Shown one piece after another: positions 40,753 to 49,202 of a stretch of 64,000 nt of DNA (position 1 is the first letter of the stretch; each line of letters opens with the position of its first letter). Where the stretch lies: NCBI GenBank assembly GCA_964627455.1, contig CAZVKC010000027.1, forward strand, positions 1 to 64,000, written 5' to 3'. This DNA is from F-183 sp964627455. Its GTDB lineage: Bacteria > Acidobacteriota > Terriglobia > Bryobacterales > Bryobacteraceae. The position numbers were made by a program, and so were the translations under genes. Under the pieces are notes generated by a model, which had not been told where the DNA came from, did not search any database, and worked only from the letters and a program-made list of their open reading frames with translations.

Positions 40753-41589
40753 ATGCAGACTGCTATCGAAAAACTGTTCGACGAGAAACCGTCGACTTAC
40801 ACGGAAGAACATTTCCGGCTCTTTGCGGATTTCAAGGCCGCTCTCAATGCCGGCCAGGTGCGTTCGGCGGAACCGGATCCCACGACGAAGAGCGGATGGC
40901 GCGTCAACGCGTGGGTGAAGAAGGGCGTGCTCATCGGCTTCCGCATCGGCTCGGTGGTCGATATGTCGGCGAGTCCGACCCGGCTGCCGTTCTTCGATAA
41001 GGCGACTTACCCGGTGCGCACCATGACCGCGCAGGACGGCGTTCGCATCGTCCCCGGCGGATCCTCGATTCGTGACGGCTGCTTCATCGGCAAGGGCGTG
41101 ACTTGCATGCCGCCGATGTACATCAACACCGGATCCTACGTCGGCGACGGTACGATGGTCGACTCGCACGCGCTCATCGGATCCTGCGCGCAGATCGGCA
41201 GGAATTGCCACATCTCTGCGGCGTCTCAGATTGGCGGTGTACTCGAACCTGTCGGCGCGCTGCCGGTGATCATCGAGGACGACGTGCTGATCGGCGGCAA
41301 TTGCGGCGTGTACGAAGGCACGGTCGTGAAGAAGCGCGCGGTGCTCGGCACAGGCACGATCCTCAACCGTTCCACGCCGGTCTACGATCTCGTGCGCGGC
41401 GAAGTCTACAGCGCCACCGACGACGAACCCCTCGTCATCCCGGAAGAAGCCGTCGTGGTGGCGGGTTCGCGGCCGATCAGCAAGGGTCCCGGCAAGGACT
41501 GGGGCATCTCTCTCTACACTCCGGTGATCGTGAAGTATCGCGACTCCAAAACCGACACCAAGATCCAGCTCGAAGACCTGTTGCGGTAA
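40753..41589 (+). CDS. dapD: Tetrahydrodipicolinate N-succinyltransferase
   Basis: A 278-aa enzyme of lysine/diaminopimelate synthesis, adding succinyl to tetrahydrodipicolinate. It shows the N-terminal helical part (AIEKLFDEK…), a left-handed beta-helix of hexapeptide repeats ('IRDGCFIGKGVTCMPPMYINTGSYVGDGTMVDSHALIGSCAQIG…') and a C-terminal 'TPVIVKYRDSKTDTKIQLEDLLR'. ATG 40753 is used; a TTG two codons upstream is in frame. TATCAT (40735-40740) is a possible -10. It heads a four-gene run to galE. Confidence 0.95.
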   Translation: MQTAIEKLFDEKPSTYTEEHFRLFADFKAALNAGQVRSAEPDPTTKSGWRVNAWVKKGVLIGFRIGSVVDMSASPTRLPFFDKATYPVRTMTAQDGVRIVPGGSSIRDGCFIGKGVTCMPPMYINTGSYVGDGTMVDSHALIGSCAQIGRNCHISAASQIGGVLEPVGALPVIIEDDVLIGGNCGVYEGTVVKKRAVLGTGTILNRSTPVYDLVRGEVYSATDDEPLVIPEEAVVVAGSRPISKGPGKDWGISLYTPVIVKYRDSKTDTKIQLEDLLR

Positions 41590-41598
41590 TTGAAAACC

Positions 41599-42390
41599 AT
41601 GTCGATCTTTCAACCCAATCTGCTTGCCGGCAAGACTGCGTTTGTCACCGGCGGATCCAGCGGCATCTGCCAGGCGATGGCGGAACGCTTCGCCGAGCAC
41701 GGCGCCAAGGTCGCGATCCTCGGGCGCAATCCCGAGAAACTCGCGGCGGCGGTGCAGCGCATGACGGATCGCGGCTGGACGGCAATGGGTTGCCAGGCGG
41801 ACGTCCGTCAGTACGACGCGGTGGACGCCGCGTTGCAGCAGACGTTCGAGGCCTACGGGCCGATCGATATCGTGATTGCGGGGGCCGCGGGGAACTTCCC
41901 GGCCCCTGTTCTCGGCATGTCGGCCAACGGTTTCAAGGCCGTAATCGACATCGACCTCAACGGCACGTTCAATACCTGCCGCGCGTCGCATGCGTACCTG
42001 CGCAAGCCCGGCGCCTCGATCATTGCGATTTCCGCATCGCATGCGTTCGTGCCGATTCCGATGCAGGCGCACGTTTGCGCGGGCAAGGCCGGCGTGGAAC
42101 TCCTCATCAAGACACTCGCGCTCGAATGGGGATCCGAAGGGATCCGCTGCAACTGCATCACGCCGGGTCCGACGGACGATACCGAAGGCATGCGGCGTCT
42201 GGCGCCGACCGAAGAAGCGCGCGCCCGCACGACCCGCAATGTCCCGCTTGGCCGCTATGGCACGAAGGACGAACTCGCGGATCTCGCGCTGTTCCTCTGT
42301 TCCCCCGCTGCATCGTACATGACCGGTTCGGTGTACAACTGCGACGGCGGATCCGGCATCGCCGGCCGCACGCTCGGCATGTCGTCATGA
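41599..42390 (+). CDS. SDR oxidoreductase, 2,4-dienoyl-CoA reductase-like
   Basis: A 263-aa NADP-dependent Rossmann enzyme with 'VTGGSSGICQAMAERFAEHG' and 'GAAGNFPAPVLGMSANGF'. The classical YxxxK Tyr is replaced (HVCAGK, with Val at that position). The same departure occurs in 2,4-dienoyl-CoA reductases (their '…SASAKAG' block), and 'ALEWGSEGIRCNCITPGPTDDTEGMRRL' also fits that group. This would supply unsaturated fatty acid beta-oxidation. A TTG at 41590 is in frame, but ATG 41599 is preferred. It overlaps the agmatinase-like gene by 4 bases. Confidence 0.87.
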   Translation: MSIFQPNLLAGKTAFVTGGSSGICQAMAERFAEHGAKVAILGRNPEKLAAAVQRMTDRGWTAMGCQADVRQYDAVDAALQQTFEAYGPIDIVIAGAAGNFPAPVLGMSANGFKAVIDIDLNGTFNTCRASHAYLRKPGASIIAISASHAFVPIPMQAHVCAGKAGVELLIKTLALEWGSEGIRCNCITPGPTDDTEGMRRLAPTEEARARTTRNVPLGRYGTKDELADLALFLCSPAASYMTGSVYNCDGGSGIAGRTLGMSS

Positions 42391-43166
42391 TCCGTTTGCA
42401 GGGCGTGCGCTACGACGCGCAATCGTCGTACCTGCGCGGCGCCGCGGATGCGCCACCTTTGATTCGCGCGGCGCTGCATTCGGATTCCGCGAACTACTGG
42501 GCGGAGAATGGCCTCGATCTCGCAGGCGTTTTCGACGATGCCGGCGACATCACGCCGGCCGGGTACGAAGAGATTCGTGGCAGCGTGGCGCCCGGCGAGC
42601 AAACCATCTTTCTCGGCGGCGATCACTCGATCACTTACCCGCTCGTGCAGGCGATTCACGAGCGCTTTGGGCCTGTCGAGATCCTGCATTTCGACGCCCA
42701 TCCCGATCTATACGACGTGTTTGAGGGCAACCGCTTTTCCCACGCGTGCCCGTTTGCGCGCATCATGGAGGAAGGGCTGGCGGTACGGCTAACGCAGGTG
42801 GGAATCCGTACAGCTCACGGGCATCAGCGCGAACAGGCGCGGCGCTTCGGCGTCGAGATGCTCGAGATGAAAGACTTCACCGATGCATGGCGGCCTTCGT
42901 TCCGCGGTGACGTGCCGGTGTATGTCTCTTTTGATATCGATGTACTGGACCCCGCATGCGCACCCGGCGTCTCGCACTGGGAACCGGGCGGCATGACGAC
43001 ACGCCAGGCGCTTCGTGTGATCCAGTCGACCACGGCGCCAGTTGTTGCGGCGGATATTGTCGAATTCAACCCGGCCGTTGAAGCAAAGATGACGGCCATG
43101 ACGGCGGCCAAGATCCTCAAGGAACTGGCGGCCGTGATGATTTCGAATCCGAAGAAAGGTGCATGA
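42387..43166 (+). CDS. Agmatinase/arginase-family ureohydrolase
   Basis: A 259-aa binuclear-manganese hydrolase. Metal motifs are 'LGGDHSITYP', 'HFDAHPDLYD' and 'SFDIDVLDPACAPG', each in the proper order, with 'EPGGMTTRQAL' following. It releases urea from agmatine or a related guanidino compound. It lacks the N-terminal 40-50 residues of many agmatinases. It overlaps the SDR gene (ATGA at 42387-42390) and is 3 bases before galE. Confidence 0.92.
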   Translation: MIRLQGVRYDAQSSYLRGAADAPPLIRAALHSDSANYWAENGLDLAGVFDDAGDITPAGYEEIRGSVAPGEQTIFLGGDHSITYPLVQAIHERFGPVEILHFDAHPDLYDVFEGNRFSHACPFARIMEEGLAVRLTQVGIRTAHGHQREQARRFGVEMLEMKDFTDAWRPSFRGDVPVYVSFDIDVLDPACAPGVSHWEPGGMTTRQALRVIQSTTAPVVAADIVEFNPAVEAKMTAMTAAKILKELAAVMISNPKKGA

Positions 43167-43169
43167 ACT

Positions 43170-44159
43170 TTGGCGAAGATTCTGATTGTTGGCGGGGCCG
43201 GATATATCGGATCGCACACGACCTATTCGCTGTTGCGGCGCGGGCATGATTGCATCGTGGCCGACAGCCTGGTGACCGGTTACCGGCACAACGTGGCGGC
43301 GGAACGATTGCAGGTGGTGTCGCTGCATGACAAGGATGCGGTGCGGCAATTGCTGGAAGCCGGCAGGTTCGACGCAGTGATCCACTTTGCGGCGTCGATT
43401 GCGGTCGGCGAATCGACGCAGGTCCCGCAGCGGTACTTCACGAACAATGTTTCGGGAAGCTTCTCGCTGCTTGAGGCGATGATCGAGACCGGCGTGAAGA
43501 AGATCGTGTTTTCCTCGACTGCTGCCGTGTATGGGACGCCCGCGAAGTCCCCGATCACGGAGGACATGCCGTATCATCCCGAGAGTCCGTATGGCGAGAC
43601 GAAGGTGATGGTCGAAAAGGCGCTGCAGTGGCACGATCAATGCGTCGGACTTCGCAGCGTCTGCCTGCGGTACTTCAACGCCTGCGGCGCGGAGCCCAAA
43701 GCCGGGCTCGGCGAAGAGCACATTCCCGAAACGCATTTGATCCCGCTGGTGCTGCGCGCGGCGACGGGCGTGGGCAAGCCCGTGACGGTGTTCGGCGCCG
43801 ATTACCCGACTCGCGACGGCAGTTGCGAACGCGACTACATCCACGTGATGGACCTCGCCGAAGCGCACGCGCTCGCACTGGATCACTTGCTCGACGGCGG
43901 CGCCACGCGCCAGTTCAACTGCGGCACGGGAAATGGATACACGGTGCTCGAAGTGATCCGCGCGGTGGAAAAGGCGGTGGGGAAACCCGTGCCGCATTCG
44001 ATTGGTCCGCGCCGCGCCGGGGATCCCGCAACGCTGGTGGCGGATTCGACGCGCCTGCGCACGGAACTCGGCTGGAAGCCGGTGCGTTCGGACCTCGACG
44101 CGATCGTACGCGACGCGTTGGAGTTCGAGCCGATCCGCCTGGCGCGCGCTTCGCAGTAA
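43170..44159 (+). CDS. galE: UDP-glucose 4-epimerase
   Basis: A 329-aa extended SDR interconverting UDP-glucose and UDP-galactose. NAD motif 'VGGAGYIGSH' (8-17), catalytic Ser in 'VFSSTAAVYG', Tyr/Lys in 'SPYGETKVM', and 'LRYFNACGAEP' plus 'RDYIHVMDLAEAH' are typical GalE blocks. The start appears to be TTG 43170, preceded by a purine-rich GAAGAAAGG-like stretch inside the agmatinase gene. It converges on the Gre-factor gene with no spacer. Confidence 0.94.
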   Translation: MAKILIVGGAGYIGSHTTYSLLRRGHDCIVADSLVTGYRHNVAAERLQVVSLHDKDAVRQLLEAGRFDAVIHFAASIAVGESTQVPQRYFTNNVSGSFSLLEAMIETGVKKIVFSSTAAVYGTPAKSPITEDMPYHPESPYGETKVMVEKALQWHDQCVGLRSVCLRYFNACGAEPKAGLGEEHIPETHLIPLVLRAATGVGKPVTVFGADYPTRDGSCERDYIHVMDLAEAHALALDHLLDGGATRQFNCGTGNGYTVLEVIRAVEKAVGKPVPHSIGPRRAGDPATLVADSTRLRTELGWKPVRSDLDAIVRDALEFEPIRLARASQ

Positions 44160-44699
44160 CTACTCGTAGCGGACTTCGAGGATCTCGAGCTCGTCTTTGC
44201 CTCCGGGGGCGGCGAACGGAACGCTGTCCCCTTCGGACGAGCCAAGCAGCGCTTTGGCGAGCGGCGACACGAAACTGATCGCGCCCGCCGCGATGTCCAC
44301 TTCATCGACGCCGACGATACGGATGGTTCGCTCGTCGCCCTTGCGATTCGCAAAGCGGACGGTCGCGCCGAAGTACACGCGATCGGTTGGCGGCCGTTTC
44401 GCCGGATCCACGATTTCCGACATGCGGATGCGTTCAGTGAGATACGCGATGCGGGCTTCGATGTCGCGTTGGCGCTTTTTTAGCGGCGCCACTTCGAGAT
44501 CGAGGCTCGCCGCCAGCGCGATGCTCAGTTGCCGTGCGACTTCGGCCCGTTCCGTGTCGGCGAGGGATTTCAGTTCGGACTGCAGCATCGCGTATCCCCG
44601 CGGCGTGACGTAGTTCTTGGCCGTGAGCGGCAGTTCGTTGACCCGCGTGATGCTCTCTTCCGGTGCGTCGTCGTTGTCCTTGGTGAATGCCTTGCTCAT
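44160..44699 (-). CDS. GreA/GreB-type transcript cleavage factor
   Basis: A 179-aa factor that enters the RNA polymerase secondary channel and triggers cleavage of backtracked RNA. An N-terminal coiled coil (about 35-95; 'GYAMLQSELKSLADTERAEVARQLS…') precedes a C-terminal FKBP-like domain ('VYFGATVRFANRKGDERTIRIVGVDEVDIAAGAISFVSPLAKALLG' region). The residues at the coil tip (…ALAASLDLEVAPLKKRQ) differ from the acidic GreA tip 'GDLSENAEY', retaining fewer acids, so cleavage activity is uncertain. ATG 44699 is used. It resembles GreB more than GreA in its longer N-terminus. Confidence 0.85.
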   Translation of the reverse strand: MSKAFTKDNDDAPEESITRVNELPLTAKNYVTPRGYAMLQSELKSLADTERAEVARQLSIALAASLDLEVAPLKKRQRDIEARIAYLTERIRMSEIVDPAKRPPTDRVYFGATVRFANRKGDERTIRIVGVDEVDIAAGAISFVSPLAKALLGSSEGDSVPFAAPGGKDELEILEVRYE

Positions 44700-44734
44700 G
44701 GCGCTCGTTGAACCACTATGGTAACTTCGGGCTC

Positions 44735-45664
44735 GTGAAGTTCCTTGTCTGGCTCTTGTTGTGTTGTGCCGTTGCGCCGGCGCAGCAGGTGGCGGATCCC
44801 TCGTTTGAGCCACCGCTGGGGCGCGAACCCAAATACAAGGCCGCGGCGGGGCCGCGCATCCTGCTCGACGAGGCGCATTTCAACTTTCATACGGCCGATG
44901 GCCGCTATCTCGCCTGCGCGAAACTGTTGCGCCGCGACGGCTACATCGTGGATCCAAACAAGCTGCCATTCACGCGAAAGAACCTCGCCGGTGCTAGAGT
45001 CCTGCTCATCGCTAACGCACTGCACGCGGAGAACGCAAAGGACTGGAACCTGCCCCGTCAATCTGCATTCACGACGCAGGAGATTAGCGAACTCACGTCG
45101 TGGATCCGCGATGACGGCGGCTCACTCTTTCTCATTGCCGATCACATGCCGTTCGCCGGGGCGGCCGCGGATCTTGGCAAGGCGCTCGGTGTCGAGTTCA
45201 ATGACGGCTATGTGAATGATCCGTCGCAGCCGGTTCGCCCGGATCTGTTCACGCGTGAGGATGGATCGTTGCGCGATCACGAAGTCACTGCCGGTATCCC
45301 ATCGGTCGGAACCTTCACGGGATCGGCATTCCGCTTTTTGCCAGGACATAACGGCGCACCAATTCTGGTGTTGGGTCCGCAGTTTGTTTCGGTCAAACCG
45401 AAGGTGATCGGCCGGGCGGATCCCAATACGCCGAAGGAACCTGTGGGCGGCTGGCTGCAGGGCGCCGTGTTCTCCCACGGCAAGGGGCGGGTCGCGATCT
45501 TCGGAGAAGCGGCGATGTTCTCGGCGCAACTGGCGGGTCCAAACAAACAGCCGGTGGGCATGAACCACCCGAAGGCGGAACACAACCACCGGCTGCTGTT
45601 GAACCTGGTTGCCTGGCTGTCGGCGGCCGGACCTACCAGCCCTTCGCCGCGCGCAGCGCCGTGA
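44735..45664 (+). CDS. Exported DUF4350/GATase-fold-like protein
   Basis: A 309-aa protein with signal peptide (VKFLVWLLLCCAVAPAQQ; GTG start 44735). The mature part begins 'PRILLDEAHFNFHTADGRYLACAKLLRRDGY', the pattern of DUF4350-type, class I glutamine-amidotransferase-like folds in which an 'LLDE.H.N.HT' strand leads a Rossmann-like domain. 'SWIRDDGGSLFLIADHMPF' and 'GRVAIFGEAAMFSAQL' continue it. No catalytic Cys is seen, so it is likely a binding protein. It is divergent from the Gre gene and convergent with the DinB gene (32-base overlap). Confidence 0.7.
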   Translation: MKFLVWLLLCCAVAPAQQVADPSFEPPLGREPKYKAAAGPRILLDEAHFNFHTADGRYLACAKLLRRDGYIVDPNKLPFTRKNLAGARVLLIANALHAENAKDWNLPRQSAFTTQEISELTSWIRDDGGSLFLIADHMPFAGAAADLGKALGVEFNDGYVNDPSQPVRPDLFTREDGSLRDHEVTAGIPSVGTFTGSAFRFLPGHNGAPILVLGPQFVSVKPKVIGRADPNTPKEPVGGWLQGAVFSHGKGRVAIFGEAAMFSAQLAGPNKQPVGMNHPKAEHNHRLLLNLVAWLSAAGPTSPSPRAAP

Positions 45665-46157
45665 TGTGGGCGATGTGATGGCGTCCGTGCCACGAATAGA
45701 GCGCGAGATTGCGTGCAAGCGTCACGGACCCGAGCGCGGGATGCCGGAAGGTCCGCTGCAGTCCGTCCGCGTCGAGCGAGCGCAGGAACAGAACCCAGCG
45801 TTGATGCAGGCGATCCAATAAGTCCAGCGAAATCTCCACCGGCAGCGACTTTCCGTCCGGCAATTCGGCCCACAACTGCTCTTCGTACGAACAGATGAGC
45901 GGGTCGTTTTCCGTGGCGCCGAGTTTGAAGCGAACGTAACTGTTGATGTGACTGTCGGCGACATGGTGGACCACCTGGCGCAGGGTCCAGCCGCCTTCGC
46001 GATAGGGCGTTTCCAGTTGCTCGTCAGAAAGTCCCGCAACGGCGGCTCGCAACTGCGCTGGCGCTGCGGCGATATCGTCGATATACGCTGCCGCCTGTGC
46101 ATCCGAAACCGACTCGGGGAACGTGAATTTTCCAATGGGGTAACGGGGATCGCTCAT
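45633..46157 (-). CDS. DinB/YfiT-family metal-dependent protein
   Basis: A 174-aa four-helix-bundle protein. The three-His metal site is split as usual: 'QVVHHVADSHIN' (near 62-70) and 'SWHGRHHIAHI' (near 155-165). It is closest to YfiT/BstA-type putative metal hydrolases and thiol S-transferases. The N-terminal 'DPRYPIGKFTFP' is a YfiT signature. Its partner thiol in Acidobacteriota is unknown. A second DinB protein lies at 51914. Confidence 0.88.
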   Translation of the reverse strand: MSDPRYPIGKFTFPESVSDAQAAAYIDDIAAAPAQLRAAVAGLSDEQLETPYREGGWTLRQVVHHVADSHINSYVRFKLGATENDPLICSYEEQLWAELPDGKSLPVEISLDLLDRLHQRWVLFLRSLDADGLQRTFRHPALGSVTLARNLALYSWHGRHHIAHITALRAAKGW

Positions 46158-46166
46158 AATGTCAGC

Positions 46167-47054
46167 ATGGTAACCCGACAGCTTTTTATTCCTGCTTTAT
46201 TGGCGCTGACGCTTGCGGGGCAGAACCTGCCAGCGGAACTGCTGGAGCAAAAGCTGCGCGAGCGAATCCGTACCTTCGACCGGAACCTCGACGGCGCGCT
46301 GGGCGTCGCGGCGATCGACCTCACGACGGGCCGCACCTTCACGCACAACGCCGACACGATCTTCCCGACGGCCAGCACGATCAAAGTGCCGATCCTCATC
46401 GAAATGTTCCGGCAGGCGCGCGCGGGCGAGTTCAAGATGCAGGACCGCATCACGCTCGATCCCGCAGAAACCGTCGGCGGCAGCGGTGAACTGCAGCATT
46501 CTCTCAAGAAGGGACCGGTGAGTCTCACCATACTCGAACTGTTGACGGCGATGATTGAACACTCCGACAACACGGCGACCAATCGCGCGATCCAGATCGT
46601 GAAGATGGACCGCGTCAACCGCCGCACGCAGGAACTGGGCCTCGCGCAGACCCGCTTACGCCGCATCATGCTCGATTCCGAGGCTGCGACAAAAGGCATG
46701 GAAAATGTTTCAACGCCGATGGAGATGTCGCGCCTGATGGAACTCATCTTTCGCAGCAAGGCGGGCACGGCTGAAGACACAGCCGAGATGCTGCGGATCC
46801 TGAAACTCGTACGCGGCGACATCCGCGCGGCTGTGCCGGCGAACATCGAAGTCGCGTCCAAGACCGGCGATCTCGTCGGCGTCAAATGCGAAACCGCGAT
46901 CGTCCTGCATCCCAAGCGGCCGTTCGTGGTCAGCATCTACAGCAGCTATCTGAAGGGCGAAGAGAATCCCGTCTTTCCACTGGCGAAGATGATCTTCGAA
47001 TACTACGACAGCATCGGCGGCGCGAATTCGTACGGGAACCGCGGGGTACGATGA
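46167..47054 (+). CDS. Class A beta-lactamase-like serine hydrolase
   Basis: A 295-aa exported protein with three penicillin-recognising motifs: Ser70-Thr-Ile-Lys73 (TASTIKVP), Ser133-Asp-Asn135 (EHSDNTA) and Lys232-Thr-Gly234 (ASKTGDL). The omega loop that normally carries Glu166-x-x-Leu-Asn is diverged (about 165-185, 'LDSEAATKGMENVSTP'), so the deacylating Glu is not assured. It may be a beta-lactamase of low activity or a related D-Ala peptidase/esterase. The signal peptide spans about 1-19. It overlaps the PfpI-like gene by 4 bases. Confidence 0.85.
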   Translation: MVTRQLFIPALLALTLAGQNLPAELLEQKLRERIRTFDRNLDGALGVAAIDLTTGRTFTHNADTIFPTASTIKVPILIEMFRQARAGEFKMQDRITLDPAETVGGSGELQHSLKKGPVSLTILELLTAMIEHSDNTATNRAIQIVKMDRVNRRTQELGLAQTRLRRIMLDSEAATKGMENVSTPMEMSRLMELIFRSKAGTAEDTAEMLRILKLVRGDIRAAVPANIEVASKTGDLVGVKCETAIVLHPKRPFVVSIYSSYLKGEENPVFPLAKMIFEYYDSIGGANSYGNRGVR

Positions 47055-47292
47055 ACGTGATGACTTTGGAACTTCAGGACAAGCGCATCGCGATCCTCGC
47101 CGACAACCTGTATCAGGAAATGGAATTGTGGTACCCGCTGTACCGGCTGGAAGAAGCGGGCGCATCGGTCGATGTGATTGCGACGGAAGCCGGCAAGACC
47201 TACACCAGCAAACTCGGCTATCCGGTGAAAAGCAAACATTCCTACATCGGCGTGCAGGCTTCGGATTATGACGGCGTCATCATTCCCGGCGG
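47051..47292 (+). CDS. DJ-1/PfpI-family protein, cut by assembly gap
   Basis: The first 80 codons of a DJ-1/PfpI protein (chaperone, deglycase-like or protease-related). The first strands 'RIAILADNLYQEMELWYPLYRLEEAGASVDVI' and 'GYPVKSKHSYIGVQASDYDGVIIPGG' are typical, the latter leading to the usual catalytic Cys, which would lie in the N run. It starts four bases inside the beta-lactamase-like gene. The remainder is missing, so completeness cannot be judged. Confidence 0.85.
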
Positions 47293-47392
47293 NNNNNNNN
47301 NNNNNNNNNNNNNNNNNNNNNNNNNNNNNNNNNNNNNNNNNNNNNNNNNNNNNNNNNNNNNNNNNNNNNNNNNNNNNNNNNNNNNNNNNNNN
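47293..47392. other. Assembly gap of 100 N
   Basis: Exactly 100 unknown bases, the customary filler for a scaffold join of unknown length. It cuts the PfpI-like gene (plus) and the POTRA protein gene (minus), so adjacency across it is not proven. Confidence 0.98.
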
Positions 47393-48627
47393 AAACGCTG
47401 CGGATATTCGATGTTGAAGGGCCTGCCCGCTTTGAGTCCCCAGATCTTGCGGACAGCCGGTTCGCCGATAAGGTCGAGTCCTTTGATATCGAGCTTGCCG
47501 AAGAGATACTGCGGACCCGGTTCCGTCTTGAATACGATATCGACAGTCAGTGCGGCGTCGTTCACCTTGCGTTCGAAGCTCGCTTTGGACCGCATATAGC
47601 CGTCGCGCTGCATCCGCGCGACCAGCTTGGTTGCGACCTCTTTGACGGTGTCGAAATTGGCGATGTCTCCGGCCTTGAGCCCCGCAATCGACAGCGTCTC
47701 CTTCGAACTCAGGCCGGTTCCGGTGGCGCGCAGGTCCGCGTACTTGTACGGCTTGCCTTCGATCACCTGCACGGTCAGCGCGACGCCTTCGACATCCTTC
47801 ATCGGCGTCACTGTCAGTTTCGGGAACTGCACGCCGAGATACCCGCGGGCTTCATAGTGCGGGCGCACGGCAGTGTCGAGCAGTTTGCGCACGTGGTCCT
47901 CTTTGAACTCGACGCCCACCGCGACGATGCCGAACGCGTTGCCGAGGAATCCGGAATCGAGTAGCTGGTTGCCGTCGAACGCAATCTGCGCGATGCGCAT
48001 GCGGCCTTTCGCCGGGCGGAAGAGGACGTAGAGTTCGCCGGGGACATCCGCTGATACGCGCGCCGCGACCGGCTCTTTGTATCCTTTGGCCGCCTGCAAA
48101 TACGCGCCGAGTTCGCTCGCCATGCGATCGAGCACGGCCTGATGTCCGGGCGCCTGCTCGCCTCCGAACAGCGGTTCCTTGTCGGCAATCGCCTTGCGGA
48201 GTTCGGCTTCGGCGCCGGGCAGGTCCTCGAACTTCACCGGCAGCGTGCGCTCGATTTCCAGCACCTCGAATGTCAGCGAATAGCCCTTGCCATCAGGCGA
48301 TGGCGCGTACCGGTAGCCGATCGTTTCAAAGCCGCCGGTCGCCATCAGGCGTTCGCGCGCGGGCTCGAAATCGGACTCTTTCATCAACTGCCCTATGCGC
48401 AGTCCCGAAGCCGCAATGATGGCTTCGGGTTTGTAGTTCCGGTTGCCCGTGATCTTCACTTCGGCAAGCGGCACGGCGCGCGGATCCACCGCCGGGGCGG
48501 CTGCCGGTTTGGGTTTCGCTGCCGGCGCGGTTCTGGCCGGGGCGGACTTCTTACGCGCGGGCGCCGGCGTCTGCCCGAACGCGGAAAAGGCCAGAGCGAA
48601 GGCGGCTGCGACTGCAATCCATGTCAT
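47393..48627 (-). CDS. POTRA-domain outer-membrane assembly protein (BamA/TamA-like), C-terminus missing
   Basis: The first 411 residues of an exported protein. A signal peptide (1-19, ending SAFGQ) and an Ala/Pro/Lys linker come first, then about four or five POTRA-like repeats: 'VPLAEVKITGNRNYKPEAII' (near 58), 'RMRIAQIAFDGNQLLDSGFL' (near 205), 'GKPYKYADLRATGTGLSSKETL' (near 290) and 'PQYLFGKLDIKGLDLIGEPAV' (near 375). The beta-barrel expected after them is lost in the N gap. It could be a BamA paralogue or a POTRA-only secreted protein. TACAAT (48643-48638, minus) is a plausible -10. Confidence 0.78.
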
Positions 48628-48657
48628 GGTTTCTTTGATTGTACGAATAGACGTGCG

Positions 48658-48666
48658 TGCTAAAAT
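48658..48666 (+). promoter_or_regulatory. Extended -10 promoter of apt
   Basis: TGCTAAAAT (48658-48666) matches the extended -10 form TGnTATAAT with one change, 20 bases before the apt ATG. No good -35 is seen. The opposite strand has a -10 for the POTRA gene in the same 60-base gap. Confidence 0.45.
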
Positions 48667-48686
48667 CAAGGTTCCCACCGTCTCGC

Positions 48687-49202
48687 ATGGACCACCTCAA
48701 AGCTTTGATCCGCGAAGTTCCGGACTTCCCGAAGCCCGGCATCAACTTCTTCGACATCACGACGCTGCTCAAGCAGCCGCACGGCCTCAAAGCCGTCCTC
48801 GACGCCTTCCGCGACCAGTACGAAGGCAAGGACATCCACCAGGTGGTTGGCATCGAAGCGCGCGGATACTTCTTTGCTCCGGCGGTCGCCTACTCGATCG
48901 GCGCGGGCTTCATTCCCGTGCGCAAGCCGAAGAAACTGCCCGCCGAGACGGAACGCGTCGAGTACGCGCTCGAATACGGCACGGACGTTCTCGAAATCCA
49001 TAAGGACGCCATCGAACCCGGGCAGAACGTGCTGATCGTCGACGACGTGCTCGCGACGGGCGGCACCGCGGCGGCCGTCGCGTCGCTGGTGTCCCGTTTG
49101 GGCGGCAACGTCTCGGCGCTCGCCTTCGTGCTGGAACTCGATTTCCTCCAGGGACGTGATCGCCTGCAGGGCCAAAACATCTACTCGCTCCTGCACTACT
49201 GA
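48687..49202 (+). CDS. apt: Adenine phosphoribosyltransferase
   Basis: A 171-aa purine-salvage enzyme converting adenine and PRPP to AMP. It carries the N-terminal 'LIREVPDFPKPGINFFDITTLL', the 'GIEARGYFFAPAVAYSIG' block and the PRPP-binding loop 'VLIVDDVLATGGTAAA'. ATG 48687 gives the standard length; a longer frame from 48657 is not needed. Its stop overlaps the ispE start by one base, and PRPP synthetase follows, so PRPP making and use are encoded together. Confidence 0.96.
   Translation: MDHLKALIREVPDFPKPGINFFDITTLLKQPHGLKAVLDAFRDQYEGKDIHQVVGIEARGYFFAPAVAYSIGAGFIPVRKPKKLPAETERVEYALEYGTDVLEIHKDAIEPGQNVLIVDDVLATGGTAAAVASLVSRLGGNVSALAFVLELDFLQGRDRLQGQNIYSLLHY

Noticed and set aside
41103..43166. 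A 687-codon plus-strand frame covering dapD, SDR and agmatinase
   Set aside because: Only its final 260 codons are a real gene (agmatinase-like, starting at 42387). The rest is out of frame with dapD and the SDR gene.
46886..47599. One gene running through the N stretch on the plus strand
   Set aside because: The frame is only open because N codons carry no stops. The part after the gap is antisense to the POTRA protein.
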